A DNA stretch of 64,000 bases from Pseudomonas sp. K2I15 (GTDB lineage: Bacteria; Pseudomonadota; Gammaproteobacteria; Pseudomonadales; Pseudomonadaceae): assembly GCF_002204795.1 (NCBI RefSeq), contig NZ_NIXO01000021.1, forward strand, positions 1 to 64,000, read 5' to 3'. Numbering within the stretch: the first letter of the stretch is position 1; each line of letters begins with the position of its first letter. Of this stretch, positions 47,564-54,584 are shown piece after piece. Made by a program: the position numbers and the translations under genes. The notes under the pieces were generated by a model. The model was not told the origin of the DNA, made no database searches, and saw nothing but the letters and a program-made list of their open reading frames with translations.

Positions 47564-48673
47564 ATGTCCGAAATTAATCCCAAGCAAATCACATTTGCCA
47601 GGGTGAGAAGACGCTTCACTAAAGCTCAGTTGGCAAAGGAATTAGGTATTACCAGTCGTAGCCTGCAGAACTACGAGACTGGTGCGTCCTATCCTGAGCC
47701 AGCGGCGTTGGAGAAAATTGCAAAAATACTTAACTTTCCTCAGCAGTTCTTTTTCATTGAGGAAGATATGCCAGAGCTCAGGGAGGATTCGGTAAGTTTT
47801 CGTAAGCTTTCAAAAATGACTGATGCACTGAAAGCTTGCACATTTGCAGCAGGTGCTATCGCGTTTAGAGTGAACCATTGGATAGAGGAAAGGTTTAATT
47901 TGCCTTCGGCAGCACTACCCGACCTAAGCGATCTAGGGCCTGAAGAAGCGGCTGCCACACTACGTCGCGTATGGGGACTAGGTAATGCACCAATTCCTAA
48001 TATGATTCACTTGCTTGAGTCAAAAGGTATTCGTGTTTTTTCGCTGGCCGAAGAAACCCGAGAGGTTGACGCTTTCTGTACTTGGTATGATGGCAAACCA
48101 TTTATTTTCCTTAACACCATCAAGTCCGCAGAGCGAAGCCGCTTTGACGCGGCACATGAGCTAGGCCATTTGGTTCGCGACGTTTACACAATGCAGCACG
48201 GCCAGGCGCACGGACCTGAAATGGAGCGACAAGCTAATGCATTTGCTGCAGCCTTTTTAATGCCTAAGGATAGTGTGGCTGCTAATCAGCCACCAACTTA
48301 CTCGATTAAGTATTTGATGAAACTCAAGCATTATTGGGGTGTGTCGCTTGCAGCTATGGCATATCGTTTTAATTCATTGGGGTTAGTCAGTGAATGGAAT
48401 TACCGAAATCTTTGCATAGACATTGCTAAAAGTGGATATCGCTCTAATGAGCCAGAGCCGATGGAGCGGGAGACATCGCAGTTGCTCACAAAAGTACTAG
48501 ATGCTTTGCATATCCGAAAGCAAGGTCGTCGGGAGATTGCGGATAGTTTGAGTATCAGTATAGATGAAATTAATGCTTTAACTTTCCAGCTGACAAGGTT
48601 GTCAGTAGTATCAGGAAGTATAACCGGTCGGTCGGCAGTTAAGAAAGGTTCTCCGAAGTTGAAGCTTATATAG
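47564..48673 (+). CDS. XRE-type regulator fused to ImmA/IrrE metallopeptidase
   Basis: 369 aa. Residues about 10-62 are a helix-turn-helix of the XRE class (TKAQLAKELGITSRSLQNYE). A peptidase domain follows with HELGH at 198-202 (FDAAHELGHLV) and the third ligand Glu in EMERQANAFAAAFLMP near 221. ImmA/IrrE proteases cleave repressors of mobile elements or of the DNA-damage response. Here the DNA-binding and protease parts are one chain, which suggests self-contained regulation of the module with the preceding gene. Confidence 0.85.
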   Translation: MSEINPKQITFARVRRRFTKAQLAKELGITSRSLQNYETGASYPEPAALEKIAKILNFPQQFFFIEEDMPELREDSVSFRKLSKMTDALKACTFAAGAIAFRVNHWIEERFNLPSAALPDLSDLGPEEAAATLRRVWGLGNAPIPNMIHLLESKGIRVFSLAEETREVDAFCTWYDGKPFIFLNTIKSAERSRFDAAHELGHLVRDVYTMQHGQAHGPEMERQANAFAAAFLMPKDSVAANQPPTYSIKYLMKLKHYWGVSLAAMAYRFNSLGLVSEWNYRNLCIDIAKSGYRSNEPEPMERETSQLLTKVLDALHIRKQGRREIADSLSISIDEINALTFQLTRLSVVSGSITGRSAVKKGSPKLKLI

Positions 48674-48839
48674 CGGAAATCTTTTTCCTGGTTCAATAGA
48701 GAATTGAGCCTATTACTTTGCTTCATTTTTAGCAGATAGACTACGAGCCGCATTCGATCGCTAATGGACGATCCCTCTTCCAGAAGTCCGCGCATCGAAA
48801 ATATCGTTTGGTTATACGTAACGCCGTTTGTGCTCAACG

Positions 48840-48877
48840 AGCTCCCCGCACACCTTAACCGGATGGGGAGCTTTTTG
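48840..48877 (+). terminator. Terminator downstream of the XRE-ImmA gene
   Basis: The stem AGCTCCCC/GGGGAGCT with a 17-base loop is followed by TTTTTG. Confidence 0.65.
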
Positions 48878-48954
48878 TTTTGTCGCGATGCTCCTCATAA
48901 ACTGGTAGATCAGACGTCCGATCAATGATTTACCCAGTTATAGGCGCCCAATCG

Positions 48955-49201
48955 AACAGAAAGTCCACCCATGGGCAACGACCTACCTCCCCTCGAATCC
49001 AGCACGACCAGGTCGAGATTCTGACCCGTCGCAGCGAATCGTTTTTTGAACGCCTATAACGAATCCAATACCCTGCTGGGTGAATTGATGCGGAACCAGT
49101 TAACCCTTGATCAACTGATGGTCGACTGCGTTGCACCGCTGAAACTGTCGCACCACTTCGCCACGGGCGAGCAACTCGGAGCAGCGCTGTTACTAACATA
49201 A
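48955..49201 (+). pseudogene. Possible frameshifted gene remnant
   Basis: Reading forward, one frame gives QVEILTRRSESFFERL before a stop, and a second frame then continues NAYNESNTLLGELMRNQ, on through LDQLMVDCVAPLKL and a C-terminal stop at 49199. The two read naturally as one chain broken by a frameshift near 49050. Base composition is more GC-rich than the neighbouring cargo. No family recognised. Confidence 0.35.
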
Positions 49202-49316
49202 GGAGACCAGTCAGAGCAGGTGATGTTTTGAGCTGCCGTGTCCGCTATTTGTTCAACGCATTATTGTTGCATTTCACTTATGCAGGCCAGCTATATGACC
49301 TAAGCGGTACAATGGG

Positions 49317-50413
49317 AGGGCGGTCTCAGGTTCCAAGTGCAACAGTCAGTTGATGGTTTCGAGCTTGTTGCTCGCTAATAGCTGAAGGTATTCAACCAGT
49401 ACTTCGACCGGAAATTTCCAGCCCAGCGTTTGGCGTGGCCGAGTGTTCAGCAAGTCGGCAATTTCGTCCAGTCGCTCCTGGGTGACCAGAGAGAGATCCG
49501 TGCCTTTTGGCAAATACTGGCGCAGCAAGCCATTGGTGTTTTCATTGCTGCCGCGCTGCCATGGGCTGTGCGGATCTGCAAAGTAAATCTTCAGGCCGGT
49601 GTGGGCCGTGATTTCGGCGTGACGGGCCATTTCACTGCCTTGGTCGTGCGTCATGGTTTTCAGCAATGATGGCGCCATCCGCGACATCTCTCTGGTAATG
49701 GCTTGAGCGGCTGCATAGGCGGTCGGTGCGTCGAGTTTTGCCAAGATTACGTAACGGCTGGTGCGCTCAACCATCGTGGCGACAGCAGAGCGATTGTTGG
49801 CCCCGATGATCAGGTCGCTTTCCCAGTGTCCTGGAACAAGGCGATCAGCGACCTATGGTGGACGCAAGTGGATGCTGAGCTCAGCAGGATAGCGCTCTCG
49901 ACGTATGGCACTCTGGGTTCGCGGGCGACGCTTGCCTTTACCTTGGCGCAAGTAGCTGATGAGCTGGCGTTTCAACTCGCCTCGCGGATAGGCATAAATT
50001 GCCAGGTAGATGGTTTCGTGACTCACATATCGCTCGGGGTGATCGGGCCAGATACGGCGTAGTCTGCTGGCGATTTGCTGGGGTGACCAGCCAATGCGCA
50101 ACATTTCTATGATCACTTGGAACAGTTCAGAGCCAGAGCACAAGCGAGACTGACGGCGCGGCTTGTGACGTAGCACTCGCGCCCGGCTTGCGGCGTGAGA
50201 TGAATCGTATCGCCCCAGTTGGCTGTGCCGCCTGATCTCACGGCTAATGGTACTGGGATGACGCCTGAGCAAAACGGCGATAGCTCGAAGAGTGAGTTGT
50301 TGAAGCTGCATCACCATGATGGCGACGCGCTCCTCAGTGCTGAGATGTGTGTACTTCGTTGGCATGGCAACACCTTACATCAGGTGTTGCACTTGGTCCT
50401 TGAGACCGCCGAG
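49317..50413 (-). mobile_element. IS30-family insertion sequence with target duplication
   Basis: The element spans 49320-50410 (1091 bp). Its 26-bp terminal inverted repeats (49320-49345 and 50385-50410, starting GGCGGTCTCA) differ at three positions. It is flanked by the 3-bp duplication GAG (49317-49319, 50411-50413). The single transposase gene reads leftward. The intact ends and duplication indicate direct transposition into the island rather than passive remnant. Confidence 0.88.
49346..50365 (-). pseudogene. IS30 transposase interrupted by an amber codon
   Basis: The full reading frame is 339 codons. The N-terminal part has MPTKYTHLSTEERVAIMVM and an HTH (LTLRAIAVLLRRHPSTISRE). The DDE part has GHWESDLIIGANNRSAVATM, THDQGSEMARH, and SPWQRGSNENTNGLLRQYLP. 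A TAG at 49853-49855 (codon about 171, after HLRPP) replaces what is normally Glu in the family; there is no frameshift. The element should be inactive unless the codon is suppressed. Confidence 0.85.
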
Positions 50414-50500
50414 TGCGCGGCATCAGATGCTGCTTTTATCCAGAGCGAATCGCATAAAGCAAGCGATTGCATCTCTATAATTAGCACGTTAAGGATATAT

Positions 50501-51631
50501 TCAATATATAGTGTTTTTTGCCATTTCTTGCCACAGGAGTTTCCTGTCAAGCTCCTGGCCTTGGTATATGACTTTTCCAAAAGTATCGTCCACTACACGA
50601 CGCCCTTTCTCATATATATGCACGTGGATTCCCAGTTCCTGAGGCCTGTCTGCTGTCCATAAGACGGCTGGAGTAGAAGACCATACATCGAATTTCAAAC
50701 CAGGATACTCGTCCATATTTAGCGTGCGATCGGGGACTATATACTGATTGCTGTTGTTAAATTGATCGTGTAAGGGCTTCAGTGGCGTTGATACTATTTT
50801 CCCATCACTCCAAACGCTGTCATTACCACAGTTTCCACAGAAATGTTTTGCGTGTGGCGTGTTGGCGAAGCTGCCCAAATCTAGATGAGGATACCCGCAT
50901 TTTTTGCACGTCACACATGACATTTCTCGGCCATTTTCCAGTGACTTTACGAACTCGAATGCAGCTGGTGGCGTTATCTGAATTTGAGTGATTTCGTCGC
51001 TGGAAAATAATCCTAAATTTTTATTGTATGAGCAAACGATAGCGTCAAAATCCCGATCCAGCCGCTTTTTATTGTCACCAGAGAAACGCTTGTGCACGTG
51101 TATTTTGGGAGGTCTTGGGACTATCTCTTCACTAGAGAGTGCTGGTGGCAAGGAGCACCAAACCCCAATTTCTTCAAAATCGTTGAAATCCACAACTAAA
51201 GGATCAACTACATAGCTCATGCCCATAAGGTGATTACTGCAGGTTACTTCACCGGTAGATGGTACAGCAGCTATATCTGCTTTTACACCCCAGTGGATTT
51301 GGTGAGTTTTGCAGTACCATCTATCTGCACCGTTTCTGAATTTCCCACATGGAATAATATTGCAAGGTAATACTGCGTTGTCGCCGGTTTTTGCGGTGAA
51401 GCTACCGAACACTCCCTCGGAGTTTACAGCGATATTCCCGATTGTGCTTCCAGGTGCCCAACAAATAGCTGATGCAGTAGAGTATTGTTCAGCACTATCC
51501 TCTTGTTCACCCTCATTGCAGTATTTTATAGTAAAGTTTTTTTTCGCCATCCCCGTTCCTGGATCAGACCATTCACACTCCCACACTTCAACTTGCCCTG
51601 TCTCTGAGTTTAGTTTTCGGGAATAAAACAT
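50501..51631 (-). CDS. Hypothetical protein with zinc-ribbon motifs
   Basis: 376 aa, family not recognised. Cys pairs are numerous: NIIPCGK with WYCKTHQIHW near 95-115, and a clear ribbon in the C-terminal half, CVTCKKCGYPHLD followed by HFCGNCGNDSVW. The N-terminus (MFYSRKLNSETGQVEVWE) looks like a soluble beta-rich domain; no membrane segment is evident. The gene ends about 90 bp from the IS30 element and is isolated on the reverse strand. AT-rich codon use suggests transfer. Confidence 0.7.
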   Translation of the reverse strand: MFYSRKLNSETGQVEVWECEWSDPGTGMAKKNFTIKYCNEGEQEDSAEQYSTASAICWAPGSTIGNIAVNSEGVFGSFTAKTGDNAVLPCNIIPCGKFRNGADRWYCKTHQIHWGVKADIAAVPSTGEVTCSNHLMGMSYVVDPLVVDFNDFEEIGVWCSLPPALSSEEIVPRPPKIHVHKRFSGDNKKRLDRDFDAIVCSYNKNLGLFSSDEITQIQITPPAAFEFVKSLENGREMSCVTCKKCGYPHLDLGSFANTPHAKHFCGNCGNDSVWSDGKIVSTPLKPLHDQFNNSNQYIVPDRTLNMDEYPGLKFDVWSSTPAVLWTADRPQELGIHVHIYEKGRRVVDDTFGKVIYQGQELDRKLLWQEMAKNTIY

Positions 51632-52094
51632 TAAGTAATCCTTTAGTTAGGCTGTGAATATTTACTAGAGGGTGCTATTCCTGCAAATCTTCGGCAGGTT
51701 TTACTATATTCTGAATCGACCAACCGGTCTTTGTGCGCGCGATCGGGGTGTAAAGGCTGGATGACATCATTGAAGCAGTTTGACCGTCAGAGTTCAAGGT
51801 GTACTCGTCTACTGATTATGACTGGCCGGGGTGCGGTGCCCCCCTAACAAATGCTCCTCCCTAGAAGGCTCATCTGCTGCCTATAGAAGGTTGACCGACA
51901 CCTGCATGGTTACATTTTTTGCTACTTCGTCACCATTCACGCATGGGCTTATAGGTGGTGGGTTTATACAGGGTTCTATTAAGTTGGCTTTTTTGAATTA
52001 GATGTGAGTGCAAGATGATTTTAGTGAGCTTTAATATATGATATTATAATTTTCTATCTTTTTTATCGTTTTTTTATTTACAGTAGGGCGGGTA
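51632..52094. other. 463-bp intergenic stretch
   Basis: Separates the divergent zinc-ribbon and DUF1543 genes. The last ~100 bases are strongly AT-rich and presumably carry promoter elements for the DUF1543 gene. No gene or clear repeat is seen. Confidence 0.5.
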
Positions 52095-52589
52095 ATGATT
52101 TTTGTTGTAATGTTAGGCGGAAGACATCCTAGAGCGAAAATTGAAGTCCATGATATAGCCTTCGTGGTCTCCGACAGCTTAGAGGATGCGTATCCTCAGC
52201 TTAGACAGAGTTGGTTTGGATCCCCTGTAGGTCTTCATATTGATGCATGGATGGCAGTTGATGGAGTTGAAGGCTGGAAGTTAGAGCTAAGCACCTTAGC
52301 TCCCCACCCCGGATCTATGCGCTTGTACTTCATCAATTTGGGTGGATATGAAGTTAAATCCTTTGGCGAAGCGCATCACTATTCTCTAATAGTTGCGAAA
52401 GATAAGCAGGCGGCGATGAGCCTCGGTAAGCGCCAGATTTTAAAGCACTGGGCCCGGGCCCATACTGATGGCGTGCTGGATGTGGACGACTGTTTGCCGA
52501 TTGATGCGATAGAAGGAAGATACGTTCATTTGGTCGAGGGACCACACGACGGCATAATTCAGTGCAATGACTACATCGTCTTGTCGTAA
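52095..52589 (+). CDS. DUF1543 domain protein
   Basis: 164 aa. The N-terminal half matches the DUF1543 pattern: FVVMLGGRHPRAKIEVHDIA, then VVSDSLEDAYPQLRQSWFG and GLHIDAWMAVDGVEGWKLEL. A second similar half follows (LYFINLGGYEVKSFGEAHHY). Soluble, function unknown in the family. Single-gene unit in the island. Confidence 0.8.
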   Translation: MIFVVMLGGRHPRAKIEVHDIAFVVSDSLEDAYPQLRQSWFGSPVGLHIDAWMAVDGVEGWKLELSTLAPHPGSMRLYFINLGGYEVKSFGEAHHYSLIVAKDKQAAMSLGKRQILKHWARAHTDGVLDVDDCLPIDAIEGRYVHLVEGPHDGIIQCNDYIVLS

Positions 52590-52992
52590 CGCTTAGTCAG
52601 CTCAATACGTCATATGCTTGTTATCGCTGATACAGAATTAACCCAAATGCGGACTTAACATTGCGCCGTCAGTGATCAGCTCAATGTCAGAACTGCAAAT
52701 ACTTACATCGCGTAGGCTTGGGTCAGCCAAATTTCGATAGCCGACTCAATTGGGCGTTATCGACAACAGTCTCGGCTCATGAGGCTTTTTCACACCGTCG
52801 ACCTTGTATCTGGTCGACGGTGGAAAGCAAGCATTACCCCTGTCAAATAATGGCCAGCCTTCTTCGGCCATTTGATTGGAATCACTGATGCGTCAGTGTG
52901 TTCAGAAAAAGATGCTTTGCCTTCTCTTTTTCAGGCCTTGATGAGAAGGATGAAATTTTGCCTGCTCATCAAGGAAGTCGGTATTGGATGTT
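52590..52992. other. 403-bp intergenic stretch containing a truncated repeat
   Basis: Holds the truncated second copy of the small Cys/His gene (52769-52888). The left part shows nothing recognisable; the right part is the 3' flank of dtcC. Confidence 0.6.
52769..52888 (+). pseudogene. Truncated second copy of the small Cys/His gene
   Basis: 120 bp aligning without gaps to 46274-46393. Reading in the same frame gives VSAHEAFSHRRPCIWS, continuing to LLRPFDWNH and a stop at the same place. The 5' half including the Cys-x2-Cys pair and a start codon is missing. Many differences are at third codon positions, implying it diverged as a coding copy before truncation. Confidence 0.65.
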
Positions 52993-54138
52993 CTAGGGGC
53001 GCTTTAAAAAATAATCTTTTATCGCTCTGATCATAAATTTTGACGAAATGTAGGATCCGTAAAGATGTAGATCGTCAGTCTTATTCGCATCACACAAGTC
53101 GACCACCGTTTTTGCGCAAATACACGCTGGCCTATGCGGTGAAAGTTCTGCTGCCCGCTGTACGGCAAAAATCTCCATGTCCAAGGCATTAACCTTTCTA
53201 TGGATTACCTCTATTTGGATTAAGTATTCGCGATCAGCTATGACTGAAGAACCGCTTGTGAAAATGCCCACCTCAGGTTTAAATGTTTCCATAGGACGCT
53301 TGCCGCCGTCAAAACCTTCTTCCAATTCGCGTATTAGTCCTTCCTTGTTACATAGGACTTTCAAATCTGTGAGAGTGGTATTGTCAGTGTGGACTTGGTA
53401 CGGTTCTTGTTTAAAGCCATCTGCGGCCCATTTTCCCGATTGGTATTCATAAACCATGCTGGAGATTAGCAGTTGACCTTTATTAGCGCGTTGCTCAAAG
53501 CCGCCGCATATTCCACTCATTCCTACTACAGATGGTTTAAATCGGTCTATACATACCCCAGCAATTATTGCGGCATTTACTAGGCCCATTTGTGGCAGGA
53601 GAACTACGGTGCCTTTTTTTCCCTCGATTTCAATGTCGTAGCAATCAACACCGCTCCTAGTTATTTGTCTGCCTCCTATTATTGTTACATAAGGGTTTCG
53701 TTCTGCGAGTAACGCACAAAATATGATGAAATCCAGCTTTACATTTTTTTTAAGCTGAATCAATAAGTGATCAAGTGTAGATTGCCATCCCTTTTTGTTA
53801 GCGAAATCTGCGAGAATGCAGCCATTGGATTCATAAAATTCCCGCATTTCTGGGAATTCGGCAGGGTATGAACTTATAGCCAAAAGTAACGCATCATTTT
53901 TCCCTGCTTTTATAATCGACTCCAATATTGATTTTCCGTTTGATGACGCTGTGCCGTTATCACAGTTTGGGAGCTTGAAATCAATTATAAAAAGGCCGAT
54001 ATCGAGATGTAAATAACCCGCAAAATCTGTCATGTTTTTAGCAATGAAAATATCTTCGCTCGCAATTCCTCCTCTGGTGAGGTGCGACGTTATCGCTTGG
54101 CGCTTTTTTTTGTCGTCCTCTATTAGCAGAATTTTCAT
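52993..54138 (-). CDS. dtcC: DtcC-like effector: receiver fused to a nucleoside phosphorylase domain
   Basis: 381 aa. Residues 1-125 are a receiver (MKILLIEDD acidic pocket, phospho-acceptor Asp53 in FIIDFKLP). Residues about 133-380 form a purine-nucleoside-phosphorylase-fold enzyme: VVGMSGICGGFEQRANKGQ near 203, SGSSVIAD near 294, ALDMEIFAVQRAA near 317, and KTVVDLCDANKTDD near 342. This fusion is the effector of the Detocs anti-phage system, where phosphorylation triggers cleavage of ATP to adenine and ribose-5'-triphosphate. Starts within the stop of the lone receiver (ATGA). Confidence 0.85.
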   Translation of the reverse strand: MKILLIEDDKKKRQAITSHLTRGGIASEDIFIAKNMTDFAGYLHLDIGLFIIDFKLPNCDNGTASSNGKSILESIIKAGKNDALLLAISSYPAEFPEMREFYESNGCILADFANKKGWQSTLDHLLIQLKKNVKLDFIIFCALLAERNPYVTIIGGRQITRSGVDCYDIEIEGKKGTVVLLPQMGLVNAAIIAGVCIDRFKPSVVGMSGICGGFEQRANKGQLLISSMVYEYQSGKWAADGFKQEPYQVHTDNTTLTDLKVLCNKEGLIRELEEGFDGGKRPMETFKPEVGIFTSGSSVIADREYLIQIEVIHRKVNALDMEIFAVQRAAELSPHRPACICAKTVVDLCDANKTDDLHLYGSYISSKFMIRAIKDYFLKRP

Positions 54139-54584
54139 TTGACGGATCTCAGAATTGAAACTATACGTTGCAACGTAGTCTTGGATTTATAGTTGTACAA
54201 GACAGCGCCTCTTACATCCTGGCTGTATTTTTCATTGATGACTTTTGGAGAGTCCTTTAGTTTTACCTTTGTACCACCAATGTAAAAGTCAGGATATTGC
54301 GTGACAATTATTATTTTAGTGGTTTTTTTTGAAAGTTTAAGCGCTCTTAAAACCTCGATGCCGCCCTGAGCTTGGTCGTGACCTTTTTTCTTATCGTCAG
54401 CACTTTCCCCAAATGTAGGCAAGGCCATATCAAGTATGATTAGATCATAGTCAGTTTTCATAACCTCGAGTACTGCGCTGCTGACGCTGTCCACTATCTC
54501 GGGTAGGAATTCATATACTTCTTTTACGCATTGAATGATTTCATCGCGTTTGTGGATTTCATCTTCAACAAGTAATATTTTCAT
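54135..54584 (-). CDS. dtcB: DtcB-like stand-alone receiver protein
   Basis: 149 aa, receiver domain only (MKILLVEDEIHKRDEI, phospho-acceptor Asp in DLIILDMALP, Lys/Thr region in KIIIVTQYP). No output domain. In Detocs, DtcB acts as a phosphate sink that buffers weak sensor activity. The ATG at 54584 is chosen because it overlaps the sensor stop as ATGA; an upstream TTG at 54596 is less likely. The loop with ESADDKKKGHDQAQGG is unusually long for a receiver. Confidence 0.85.
   Translation of the reverse strand: MKILLVEDEIHKRDEIIQCVKEVYEFLPEIVDSVSSAVLEVMKTDYDLIILDMALPTFGESADDKKKGHDQAQGGIEVLRALKLSKKTTKIIIVTQYPDFYIGGTKVKLKDSPKVINEKYSQDVRGAVLYNYKSKTTLQRIVSILRSVK

Larger units (their letters stand above)
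48674..49316. other. Gene-free stretch with terminator and a decayed reading frame
   Basis: Holds a terminator (48840-48877) and a possible gene remnant (48955-49201). I see no intact gene up to the IS30 element. Confidence 0.6.

Noticed and set aside
48400..48837. A 145-codon reverse reading frame overlapping the end of the XRE-ImmA gene
   Set aside because: Mostly antisense to a well-supported gene and lacking recognisable domains.
48930..49199. An 89-codon reverse reading frame left of the IS30 element
   Set aside because: Arg- and Ser-rich shadow; the forward strand gives the more natural protein-like remnant.
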